In this document: one piece after another, positions 33,708 to 41,788 of the stretch
Numbering within the stretch: the first letter of the stretch is position 1
Layout: each line of letters starts with the position of its first letter
Source of the DNA: Pontibacter amylolyticus
Lineage (GTDB): Bacteria; Bacteroidota; Bacteroidia; Cytophagales; Hymenobacteraceae
Assembly (NCBI RefSeq): GCF_014638845.1
Contig: NZ_BMFP01000001.1
Location: 930,601 to 994,600 of the forward strand
Reading direction: 5' to 3'
DNA: 64,000 nt
Position numbers and translations under genes: made by a program
The notes under the pieces: model-generated
Databases searched by the model: none
What the model was told of the DNA's origin: nothing
What the model saw: only the letters and a program-made list of their open reading frames with translations

Positions 33708-35078
33708 ATGCCCAGGAGTCTTCTCAAAATAAACATCGCCAACGAGCTGGACGTGGTGCTGGCTTACAGGCGGGCTATGCAGCTGTCGGAAAAAACAGGG
33801 ATGGCGCAGGCTAACCAAACCAAGTTCGCAACGGCCGTGTCAGAGATATGCCGCAACGTGGTGGAGCATGTAGGCAATGGCACCATTCAGTTTGGCATTG
33901 TGCAGGAGAGCGGCCACAACTACCTGGAGGCCACGGTATCGGACCGCGGTCGCGGCATTGGCAACCTCGATCAGATATATGAACGGGCCAGGTATGTCAG
34001 CAGCGCCACATCGCGTGGCATGGGCATTGTCAACTCCCGCAAGCTGGTCGATTTCTTTGAGATCAGGACCGAGCACGAGCAGGGCACTGCCGTGACCCTC
34101 CGCAAGCGTATACCTACGCAGTCTCCTGTTTTCACCAAAAGCCTGAAGGAGGTTTGGCTACAGGAGTTTAAAGATGAAGAAGGAATATCGCCGTATGCGG
34201 AGATCAAAAAGCAGAACATGCAGCAGCTCGAACTGCTCGAGAAGCTGCGGCTGCGCAACCTGGAGGCAGAACAGCAACTGCAGGAGATCAGGAGGCTGAA
34301 CCTGCAACTCCAGCAATCCAACTTTGAGATACAGAATCTCTCCGAAGAGCGTGAGCGCCGCAACCTGGAGCTCCAGAAGGTGAACGCAGACCTGGACGCC
34401 TTTGCGCACACCGTTTCGCACGATCTGCGGTCTCCGCTTCAAAACATCGGCGGTATCCTCAATTTTCTGGAAGGCAGTTTGCAAACCGGAAACACCGAAG
34501 ATGCGGTCTCCCTCCTGCCGATGCTGCGGGAGCAGGCCAGCAAGATGGACAAGCTGATCACAGGTATACTGGCCTACTCGCTTGCCGGGCACCACAGCCT
34601 GCACCGCCAGATCGTGTCCGTTCGGGTCGTACTGCAGAAAGTGCTGGAGTCGCTCTACATACCGGCGTCATTCAAGATCATTTTGCCGGATGACATGCCC
34701 ACCCTCTATACCCAGGAAATCTACTTTTACCAGATTTTCAGCAACCTGCTCGGCAACGCGGTAAAGTATCATGACAGGCCGGAAGAGGCCGTGATTGAAG
34801 TAGCGTTCAGTTTTGAGTCTGACCAAATCTTGTTTACAGTGCAAGACAATGGCCCGGGAATAGCCCCCGAGGACCAGGAGCAGATCTTCAGTAAATACGA
34901 AGCGCTGGGTCACAACCTGACACGCTCTGATAGCTCAGGCCTGGGCCTAGCAATCGTGAAACGCATACTCGAGGAAAAGCAGGGGGATGTTTGGGTGGAG
35001 TCAGCAGGGCGCGGCACGTGCTTCGTGTTTTCGTGGCCTGCCAGCGAAGTAGTAGCCGAACCAGAGGAGAATGAGTAA
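33708..35078 (+). CDS. Histidine kinase with an N-terminal anti-sigma-type ATPase domain
   Basis: 456 residues. Residues about 1-135: a second GHKL domain of RsbW type (ATAVSEICRNVVEH as N-box, SDRGRGIGN as G1, SSATSRGMGIVNSRKLVD as G2). Residues about 160-230: a long coiled coil (KKQNMQQLELLEKLRLRNL...). Residues about 230-445: HisKA with His238 (TVSHDLRSPLQNI) and a HATPase_c domain (FSNLLGNAVKYH, VQDNGPGIAPED, SSGLGLAIVKRIL). No membrane segment, so it is cytoplasmic. It lies 3 bp after the phosphatase gene and faces the response regulator gene. The two ATPase modules in one chain link the rsb cascade to phosphorelay. Confidence 0.87.
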   Translation: MPRSLLKINIANELDVVLAYRRAMQLSEKTGMAQANQTKFATAVSEICRNVVEHVGNGTIQFGIVQESGHNYLEATVSDRGRGIGNLDQIYERARYVSSATSRGMGIVNSRKLVDFFEIRTEHEQGTAVTLRKRIPTQSPVFTKSLKEVWLQEFKDEEGISPYAEIKKQNMQQLELLEKLRLRNLEAEQQLQEIRRLNLQLQQSNFEIQNLSEERERRNLELQKVNADLDAFAHTVSHDLRSPLQNIGGILNFLEGSLQTGNTEDAVSLLPMLREQASKMDKLITGILAYSLAGHHSLHRQIVSVRVVLQKVLESLYIPASFKIILPDDMPTLYTQEIYFYQIFSNLLGNAVKYHDRPEEAVIEVAFSFESDQILFTVQDNGPGIAPEDQEQIFSKYEALGHNLTRSDSSGLGLAIVKRILEEKQGDVWVESAGRGTCFVFSWPASEVVAEPEENE

Positions 35079-35080
35079 AC

Positions 35081-35117
35081 AACAAAGCCTGTATACCTTG
35101 CGGTGTACAGGCTTTGT
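35081..35117 (+). terminator. Bidirectional terminator, histidine kinase / response regulator
   Basis: AACAAAGCCTGTA and TACAGGCTTTGTT form a 13-bp stem between convergent genes; the loop contains a TATACCT motif copy. Confidence 0.85.
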
Positions 35118-35137
35118 TCTTTATCATATGGCTTCCT

Positions 35138-35578
35138 CTAGTTTGTTCGTTTCTGGAAAAACTCGGCCAGTATTTCTTTTACATCGTGGTTGGTGAGCGC
35201 CTTGGAGAAGTGCTTCTTCACTTTCTTAAAGCTTTTGATGCGCTCCAGGTCATAAAAGCTCGCTGAGGAAGTCAGCATCAAAATGATCACATGGTCGCCG
35301 GCATCCAGGCCTTTGCGCTGGTATTCCTCAAGAAACTCGAAGCCGTCCATCATGGGCATCTTGATATCCAGGAAGATCAGGTCAGGGCATTTAAGAGCAT
35401 CATCCGGCTTCTCGCCACAGGCTTTGCTCAGATAATCGATTGCTTCTCTACCGTTCTTCAGCACCAGGATCTCTCTTGCTACTTTCATGTCGGTCAACAG
35501 GCGCTTGTTCAGATAATTGGTGGTATCGTCGTCGTCTACCAACAGCACTAGGTCAAGCATTTCAGATGCTTCCTTCAT
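35138..35578 (-). CDS. Single-domain response regulator
   Basis: 146 residues, one receiver domain with no output domain. Acidic pocket VDDDD (15-18), phospho-acceptor Asp71 in IFLDIKMPMMDGFEF, Thr/Ser in MLTSSAS, and the Lys in HFSKALT are in place. The family type (about 140 residues, LVDDDD, 'K MP.MDG') is common in Bacteroidota beside PAS/HisKA kinases. It converges on the histidine kinase and is the best candidate for its phosphorelay partner. Confidence 0.9.
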   Translation of the reverse strand: MKEASEMLDLVLLVDDDDTTNYLNKRLLTDMKVAREILVLKNGREAIDYLSKACGEKPDDALKCPDLIFLDIKMPMMDGFEFLEEYQRKGLDAGDHVIILMLTSSASFYDLERIKSFKKVKKHFSKALTNHDVKEILAEFFQKRTN

Positions 35579-35799
35579 AGTTAGTTCTTTATCTCTCCTA
35601 AATCAACGGTATGGCACAATTACACCCTTAGATGCTCTTCTACCCGGTTGTGCCACTAACATATCGTAAACAATTAATGTTCAATACTGCGACTTTTTGT
35701 GTACTTATATCGCATTATTATACAGGCAACTCAGAACAGCTACCCTACAGCACCACAAAAGTACACTTTTGGACGTAATAATTAAAGCTAATCCAAGGG

Positions 35800-36951
35800 C
35801 TATCTTGTATAAGTTTTTCTGGCAACTATACCTTCTCCTGCTTTTACGCCGGCTTTCTTTTTCTTCTTTTTACTTTTGCCCCGCCACATCACAATGCCTG
35901 TCACCCACAGCGTGGCGGGCACCAGGCCCAGAGAGAACCAAAGCATGCGTGTCACCCAGCCTCCCAGCTCCCCGAAGTGCGTCGGCACGAACCAGTTACG
36001 GGTAAGCTGCGTGCCGGTTGGAGCCGTGTGTGGGTTGTAATCATACACGATGCCGCCGGTGTATTGGTCCAGGTATACCATCGGCCGGTACTGCGGGCCA
36101 GCCTCCAGTTCGGATGATGCCAGGAAGGTCAGGTTGAGCGTTGCAACACTATCGGGGGCCATGACAAGGGTGCGCCGGACGTATCCGGGGTATAGCGCAT
36201 CCATCCGGTCGAGTGCCTGGTACACGGTGAGCGGTCCCACTCCCTCCTGATAAGAAGACCGCAGCGATTTGACGTAAGGTGTCGGTTCTTTGGCCAGCGT
36301 CAGCTTATCAACTACCGCCTGCGTCTGCTCCTGAAAGCCAAAGTATACTCCTGTGACGGCGGCCAGGAACAGCGGTATGCTAAAGTAAAACCCGAATACA
36401 TTGTGCAGGTCGAAATTCCGGCGCTTGAACGAGGCCTTAGGCTTGAGGCGCAAACCGTCTTTCAGCTGCCGCCGCTTACGGGGGAACCACAGGTATAGCC
36501 CCGTCGAAAGCAGCACAAAGGCCAGCAAAAGCGCACTTGTTCCCGTGATCAGGGCACCGGTATCACCCATGGCCAGGTGGCGGTGCAGGTCCAGCACAGT
36601 GTCCATCACGCCTCTCCGCTTCTCCAACTGGCCGACATAGCTACCGGTTGCCGCGTCAAAAAAGAGAAAGTGCTTATTGCCCTTTACCTTGACAATGTAG
36701 TTCTCCAGTTCACGCACCGGAAAAAAGATGTTCGTCACCGGGCCACCGAACTGCTCTTCAGCATTTTTGACGACAAGGCGCACATCCACGGGGGCTGCTT
36801 CCGGCTCAGCGCTTTTGTAGTACTCGGGGTATAGCGCCACCGTCAGCTCGGGCTGAAACACATAAAGCGAGCCCGTTAAGCCCATGAAGGCTAGCACGGC
36901 GCCCGCCGTCAGGCCGACCCAGAGATGCAACTGAAGAAGGATTTTGCGCAT
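35800..36951 (-). CDS. PepSY-associated TM helix protein
   Basis: 383 residues with four membrane segments (about 10-32, 155-180, 190-215 and 330-350). Landmarks: LQLHLWVGLTAGAVLAFMGLTGSLYVF, PEYYKSAEPEA, LDLHRHLAMGDTG, FDLHNVFGFYFSIPLFLAAVTGVYFGF and the closing VTGIVMWRGKSKKKKKK. Paired His in H-x-W/H-x-G positions suggest haem contacts, as in related siderophore-reducing inner-membrane proteins. It lies 77 bp after the TonB siderophore receptor gene on the same strand; reduction of the imported ferric siderophore at the inner membrane is the likely role (inference). Confidence 0.85.
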   Translation of the reverse strand: MRKILLQLHLWVGLTAGAVLAFMGLTGSLYVFQPELTVALYPEYYKSAEPEAAPVDVRLVVKNAEEQFGGPVTNIFFPVRELENYIVKVKGNKHFLFFDAATGSYVGQLEKRRGVMDTVLDLHRHLAMGDTGALITGTSALLLAFVLLSTGLYLWFPRKRRQLKDGLRLKPKASFKRRNFDLHNVFGFYFSIPLFLAAVTGVYFGFQEQTQAVVDKLTLAKEPTPYVKSLRSSYQEGVGPLTVYQALDRMDALYPGYVRRTLVMAPDSVATLNLTFLASSELEAGPQYRPMVYLDQYTGGIVYDYNPHTAPTGTQLTRNWFVPTHFGELGGWVTRMLWFSLGLVPATLWVTGIVMWRGKSKKKKKKAGVKAGEGIVARKTYTR

Positions 36952-37028
36952 ATACCTGAATTTGAAATCGGCGACACCGCCCCTGTCAGGACAATGCCGC
37001 CGATACTATTGATCTCTGATCAGCTCTC

Positions 37029-39359
37029 TTAAAACCTCACCCCGACGGTGCCCTGCACGGTAGTAGGCGCACCTGGCATGATCACGGTTACCGACTGTGA
37101 GCCTTCGTAGTACTTCACGTTAGTCAGGTTCTTCACGTTCAGGGCCGCATGGAAGCGCTTGCTGTTGTAGAACATGGTCGCGTCGTAGCGGGTGTAGCCT
37201 GGCAGCATAAAGCTGTTGGCATCATCCACCGGACGATCTTCCACATACGTAAAGCCACCGCCGATACCCAGTCCCTTCAACAGGCCATCCTGTAGTTCGT
37301 AAGTTGTCCAAAGGCTGCTGTTGTTATACCCCACGCCTCTGAAGCGACGGCCCACTGTGCGTTTCGGATCGTCTCCACTAAGGGCATCCTTCGTCACGCG
37401 GGCGTCGGTGTAGGTATAGGTGGCGATCACATTCAGGCCAGGCAACACCTCCCCTGTGATATCGGTTTCTATACCCTTGCTCTGCACCTCGCCTAACTGC
37501 ACACTGGCACCGCTCTGCGTCGGGTGAGGCACCACCACATTCTGGCGCGTGATGTCGAAGTAAGCGGCCGTCAGGTTCACGCGGTCGTTCAGCAAACCGA
37601 TTTTCGTACCGGCTTCGTACTGCACCGAGGTGATTGGCTTGAAGGCCTCGCCCTCCAGCGTCTGTCCTATACCTGGCTGGAAGCCTTTGGAGTAGTTCGC
37701 ATAAACAGAAACCGGACCGTATACCTCGTACAGCACACCCAGCCTCGGGTTAAAGGCCTTGTTACTTTGTTTGGTCGTTTCGTCTTTCATGCGGTTCTCT
37801 TTCTCCTGTTCCCAGAAGTCGTAGCGGCCGCCCAGCAGGACTTTCAGGCGCTGGTTAATGGTGATGAAGTCCTGCAGGTAGAAGCCCAGCACATCCACAC
37901 GGTCCTGGTAGTCCTGTGAGTAGGTTAGCAGCGAATAGTCCTTGGGCTTCGGGTTATACTGTGGATTCAGGATGTCAAACACGTCGTAAGGGGCACGCTT
38001 CACCCAGATGTCAAACACAGAACGCGAAATCTCTATACCACCCACGGCCTTGTGCTCCACCAGTGCGCCGGTGTTGAAGTTGGCGTACAGCTCATTCTGG
38101 GTAGCGATGTTGCGGTCGTAGGTGTCCTGGTCCTGGTGCTGTCGGTTGATGCGGAACGAACCGTCTTTCAGGACGGTGGTTTGCTCCACCACATCGCGCG
38201 TTTCGGTGGCGTAGTTGTAGTTGAAGGCGTGGCGGAAGCTCAATGCTTCTGAGAACTTGTGCTGCAGGTTGTACTGCGCCATGCGGTTGGTAAACTCCCC
38301 TGTATTGCTCGGCTCAAACACCACACGGCTTCTTGGTACGGGAGCAATCTGGCCGTTAACCGAGAAAATGCCGCGGTCAGATGGCTGGTCGTGGTTCAGG
38401 AACTCGGTCTCCACGGTCAGAGAGGTCTTGTCAGAGAAATCGTAGGTGATGGCCGGAGCCACGAAAATACGCTTGGTCTTTACGAAGTCGCGGTAGCTGT
38501 CAGCACGCTCATACGCAGCGTTAAGTCTGTATTTAAAAGTCTTGGACTCGTTAAAGGAGCCGCCCAGGTCGATGGCAGGTCTCACCAAACCAAAGTTACT
38601 GGCCGTGATCTGGATATCCTGGAAGGTATGGGCTGTTGGCTTTTTGGTGGATATGTTCACCATCCCACCCGGGTCGCTCACGCCGTACAGCACAGAGGCC
38701 GGGCCTTTCATCACCTCGATCTGCTGGATATTAGCACTCTCGCGGTAAGTGCGCACTGTGTTGCGGAAGCCGTTTTTGAACACGCTCTGCATATCGGTGC
38801 GGAAGCCGCGGATCTGGAAAATGTCAGAGCGGCCGCCAAAGCCCGTCTCCATGCTCACCCCGCTCACGTTGCGCATGGCGTCCTCGAGACGCAGTACCTG
38901 CAACTGGTCCAGGGCACGGCGCGACACCACCTGCACGGATTGCGGCACCGATTTGATAGGTGCCTCCATTTTGGTGGCCGTGGTAGCGGTACGCTGTAAA
39001 TACTCCCCACTGCGGTGCGCCGTCACCTGAACCTCGCCTAGCGAATGCGACGACACGGCCAGGTCCACATTGACAAAGGCCGCCTTCCCGCCTGCTACCT
39101 CCAGCAATTGCTTTTGCAGGGTATAGCCTATACCCGAAGCCACCAGCGTATAGTTACCAGCCGGTATGTTTTTGATCAGGAACTTCCCCTCGTCATCTGT
39201 CGTGGAGCCGTAAGAGGTACCCTCCAGCCCTACGCTGATGCCGGCTATACCTTCGCCTCTTTCGGATTGGATGCGGCCTTCGATGCGGCCTGTGGTTTGT
39301 GCAAATACCTGTTGTGCCAGCAGCACAAGGGTACATACGATGGTGAGCGCGCGTTGCAT
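37029..39359 (-). CDS. TonB-dependent siderophore receptor
   Basis: 776 residues. Signal peptide 1-20 (LVLLAQQVFA, then Q), carboxypeptidase-regulatory-like domain about 22-105 (GRIEGRIQSERGEGIAGISV... LVASGIGYTLQKQLLEV), plug domain about 125-245 (SVPQSVQVVSRRALDQLQVLRLEDAM, FQIRGFRTDM, ASVLYGVSDPGGMVN), then the 22-stranded barrel with SVYANYSKGFQPG and the terminal VQGTVGVRF. It binds a ferric siderophore at the outer membrane and imports it with TonB-ExbBD. The candidate operator at 39428-39450 suggests iron control. Confidence 0.93.
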   Translation of the reverse strand: MQRALTIVCTLVLLAQQVFAQTTGRIEGRIQSERGEGIAGISVGLEGTSYGSTTDDEGKFLIKNIPAGNYTLVASGIGYTLQKQLLEVAGGKAAFVNVDLAVSSHSLGEVQVTAHRSGEYLQRTATTATKMEAPIKSVPQSVQVVSRRALDQLQVLRLEDAMRNVSGVSMETGFGGRSDIFQIRGFRTDMQSVFKNGFRNTVRTYRESANIQQIEVMKGPASVLYGVSDPGGMVNISTKKPTAHTFQDIQITASNFGLVRPAIDLGGSFNESKTFKYRLNAAYERADSYRDFVKTKRIFVAPAITYDFSDKTSLTVETEFLNHDQPSDRGIFSVNGQIAPVPRSRVVFEPSNTGEFTNRMAQYNLQHKFSEALSFRHAFNYNYATETRDVVEQTTVLKDGSFRINRQHQDQDTYDRNIATQNELYANFNTGALVEHKAVGGIEISRSVFDIWVKRAPYDVFDILNPQYNPKPKDYSLLTYSQDYQDRVDVLGFYLQDFITINQRLKVLLGGRYDFWEQEKENRMKDETTKQSNKAFNPRLGVLYEVYGPVSVYANYSKGFQPGIGQTLEGEAFKPITSVQYEAGTKIGLLNDRVNLTAAYFDITRQNVVVPHPTQSGASVQLGEVQSKGIETDITGEVLPGLNVIATYTYTDARVTKDALSGDDPKRTVGRRFRGVGYNNSSLWTTYELQDGLLKGLGIGGGFTYVEDRPVDDANSFMLPGYTRYDATMFYNSKRFHAALNVKNLTNVKYYEGSQSVTVIMPGAPTTVQGTVGVRF

Positions 39360-39393
39360 GTATCTTTAATTAGATCAATTCTAAAAAGTGATG

Positions 39394-39401
39394 CAAAAGT
39401 A
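39394..39401 (-). promoter_or_regulatory. -7 box of the siderophore receptor gene
   Basis: On the minus strand TACTTTTG (TAnnTTTG), 35 bases before the ATG at 39359. Confidence 0.5.
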
Positions 39402-39427
39402 AGCACCATATCCATAACAGAAAAGAG

Positions 39428-39450
39428 TTATTTAGATATCTTCTAAATAA
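39428..39450. promoter_or_regulatory. Inverted repeat, candidate iron-responsive operator
   Basis: TTATTTAGA and TCTAAATAA (9-bp perfect arms, 5-base spacer TATCT) lie immediately upstream of the expected -33 region of the siderophore receptor promoter. The arms do not match the classical Fur box; a DtxR-type or other regulator is possible. Confidence 0.45.
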
Positions 39451-39579
39451 GTGACAAAAATCATCGATAGCCAATCAACACCCGCCTTCATACATCCTTT
39501 TCGAGCCATTTCAAGTATCTAGAGTGGTACCTGCAAGCAGAGAGTGGTATCGCTTTACAATGAAACAGAACCAAAAGAT

Positions 39580-39876
39580 ATGGATACTTACAACCTGAAA
39601 CCCGAACACATGCGTGCGCCCAACAACCTGACACGCGAGGAAATCGAGAAAAGCCTGGAAGAGCTTGACAGCAAGATCAAAACTCTGAAGGCCCGCGCAA
39701 ACGCCACCGCTGCCGACTCAAACCATACCTACCACGAGCATGTTGCCGCGCTGGAAGCCAAACGTGAACTGATCGCCAGCAAACTGGGCGACCAGGAGGA
39801 CAGCCAAAGCAAATGGCAGGGCCTGAAAGACGGCCTCGACAACCTGAGAAAAGACATGGACAACCTGTTCAAATAA
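39580..39876 (+). CDS. Coiled-coil stress protein, Sll1863-like
   Basis: 98 residues from the ATG at 39580 (MDTYNLKPEHMRAP); an earlier in-frame GTG adds 12 residues. Almost wholly helical and charged with heptad-like repeats: LTREEIEKSLEELDSKIKTLKARANATAAD, HEHVAALEAKRELIASKL and the C-terminal WQGLKDGLDNLRKDMDNLF. This pattern resembles cyanobacterial Sll1863, a protein of unknown function induced by stress. It is divergent from the siderophore receptor gene and shares its upstream region. Confidence 0.65.
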   Translation: MDTYNLKPEHMRAPNNLTREEIEKSLEELDSKIKTLKARANATAADSNHTYHEHVAALEAKRELIASKLGDQEDSQSKWQGLKDGLDNLRKDMDNLFK

Positions 39877-39881
39877 AAACA

Positions 39882-39922
39882 AAAAGCCCCGGCGCTCGGT
39901 ATAGCGTCGGGGCTTTCTTTTT
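39882..39922 (+). terminator. Bidirectional terminator, coiled-coil gene / paaN
   Basis: AAAGCCCCGGCGCT and AGCGTCGGGGCTTT (one mismatch) form a stem; the loop contains CGGTATAGC, a relative of the AGGTATA word. T-run follows. Confidence 0.85.
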
Positions 39923-39938
39923 AAGTTACAGCCGCTGA

Positions 39939-41612
39939 TTAGCCAGCCACCGGCTCACGGAAGCCTACCCAGGTAAAGCGCTTGATCACATATTCAGGGT
40001 TCGTGAATGAGGCGTTACCGGCCGGGTTGCCGCCCGTCACGTGGAAATCAGAGAAAGCCGCATTCTGGTTCACATAAATGCCACCTGTCAGGTTAAAGCT
40101 CACCGGCGTGCCCGCCAGGCTCATCTCATCCATGATTTTTTCTTTTGTCTCTTCATCCGTGGTATAGGCACCGCAGGAGATCGCGCCGTAATTCATGGCC
40201 ATCTCTTTTGCCAGTTCAATCGACTGGTCCGTGTCCTTGGTTTTGATGATAAGGGCGATCGGGCCAAACAGTTCGCGGCTGAAGCTCTCCTTCTCCGTAG
40301 CGTCTACTTCATAGATCACCGGGGAGCAGGTACGGGCATTTTCGAACATCGGGTTGCTGATGTCGCAGGTGCTCAGTACTTCTCTGCCTTTAACGCTGGC
40401 TGCTTCTTTCACACGCGCAGCCGTGGCCGGGTTCTGGATCGCCCCCAAAATGTGCGGTCCGGCTTTCGGATTGTTCACCAGACCCGTTACGGCATCGGCC
40501 AGTTTTTTTACCACTTCTTCGTAAGGCATCATCTCCTCACCCACTTTCACGCCTGTCTCAGGCACGAAGAAGTTCTGAGGCGCCGTACACATCTGCCCGG
40601 AGTAGAGGCTAAGCGAGAAAGCCAGGTTTTGGGCCACTTTGTCAATGTCCTGCACCGAATCCAGGATGATCGAGTTCACGCCTGTTTTCTCTGTGAAAGT
40701 AACTTTGCCCGGCAGGCTTTCCACGTAGTTACCGAACTCCGTACCGCCTGTGTAGTCGATCAGTTTTACCCTCGGGTTCTCGGCCAGTTCTTTGGTGATA
40801 AGGCGATCATCCGCGTCTACACCCAACTGGCAGATGTAAGGGCTCAGGCCATTTTCCACCAGCACTTTCTGCACCTCTGCTACCACAATGGCGATAGGCA
40901 GTACTGCTTTCGGGTGCGGCTTCACGATAACCGGGTTGCCGGTAACAAGGCTTGCATACATGCCCGGTACTGTGTTCCATGTCGGGAAGGTAGAGCAGCC
41001 GATCACCAGGCCGATGCCTTTCGGCACGGCGCGCCAGCTCTTGTTCAGTTTGAGGTTATACTTGCCCATTGGCTTCTCCCACTCCATGTGCTCCGGAAAG
41101 CGGGTCTGCTCTTCGTAACCGGCCGCGATTGCCTCCAGCGCCCGGTCAGCGGCATGCGGTCCCGATGCCTGGAACGACATCATGTAGGCCTGGCCTGTTG
41201 TGTGCATCGTAGCATAGGCGATTTCGAAGAAACGGGTTTTCATGCGCTCCAGCGACTCCACCAGGATGGCAGCGCGGTCAACTGGCTTTACCTTGCGCCA
41301 CTGGTGGAAAGCTTCGTCGGCACGCTCCACCAGCGTTTCTGCACTAAAGTAAGGGTACTTGATACCTAGTGGCTGCTGCTCATAAGGCGATTCTTCCTGA
41401 CCTGCCCAATTTTCAGCGCCATCGTGCACCAATTCTGTAAACTTGTTGTTAAGATGCTGCTTATACCTCTCACGGCCTTCCTTATCGGCATTTTCGCCAT
41501 AGATGTCAGGCATCGGGTTTTCAGGATATTGGGCAAAAAAACGACGCTCGTGCAAGGCTTTCACAGCGTTTTCTAGAATAGGAAGATGTTTATTTTTCAA
41601 ATCCGAGGTCAT
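39939..41612 (-). CDS. paaN: PaaN-type aldehyde dehydrogenase (phenylacetate degradation)
   Basis: 557 residues, an aldehyde dehydrogenase superfamily protein of the PaaN type without the C-terminal MaoC hydratase domain of PaaZ. Seen: the Rossmann segment (VPKGIGLVIGCSTFPTWNTVPG, GNPVIVKPHPKAVLP), TGGTEFGNYVE, TFTEKTGVNSIIL, and the catalytic cysteine in SLYSGQMCTAPQNFFVP, then ELFGPIALIIKT. In phenylacetate breakdown it would oxidise the ring-cleavage aldehyde; alone, without paa genes nearby, that role is tentative. Extra N-terminal helices (about 1-100) are family-typical. Confidence 0.85.
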   Translation of the reverse strand: MTSDLKNKHLPILENAVKALHERRFFAQYPENPMPDIYGENADKEGRERYKQHLNNKFTELVHDGAENWAGQEESPYEQQPLGIKYPYFSAETLVERADEAFHQWRKVKPVDRAAILVESLERMKTRFFEIAYATMHTTGQAYMMSFQASGPHAADRALEAIAAGYEEQTRFPEHMEWEKPMGKYNLKLNKSWRAVPKGIGLVIGCSTFPTWNTVPGMYASLVTGNPVIVKPHPKAVLPIAIVVAEVQKVLVENGLSPYICQLGVDADDRLITKELAENPRVKLIDYTGGTEFGNYVESLPGKVTFTEKTGVNSIILDSVQDIDKVAQNLAFSLSLYSGQMCTAPQNFFVPETGVKVGEEMMPYEEVVKKLADAVTGLVNNPKAGPHILGAIQNPATAARVKEAASVKGREVLSTCDISNPMFENARTCSPVIYEVDATEKESFSRELFGPIALIIKTKDTDQSIELAKEMAMNYGAISCGAYTTDEETKEKIMDEMSLAGTPVSFNLTGGIYVNQNAAFSDFHVTGGNPAGNASFTNPEYVIKRFTWVGFREPVAG

Positions 41613-41788
41613 AGTATTTATTTTATATAATTAAACACATATATTAGAATCATATTGTTGGAAAGTTACGTATTTTTTTATTAAGCTCGGGAAGCATCTT
41701 TAAATTTCGCCGTGCTGTATGCGCTTTACTTTATACCTCTCCCAACTCAGGCAGAGGTTGTATTCACCTAATAGTTTAATATGATTTA

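Noticed and set aside
40041-41369. A 442-codon open frame on the plus strand opposite paaN
   Set aside because: It mirrors the codon pattern of paaN, has His/Arg/Cys-rich translation typical of antisense frames, and matches no family. paaN is clearly the real gene.
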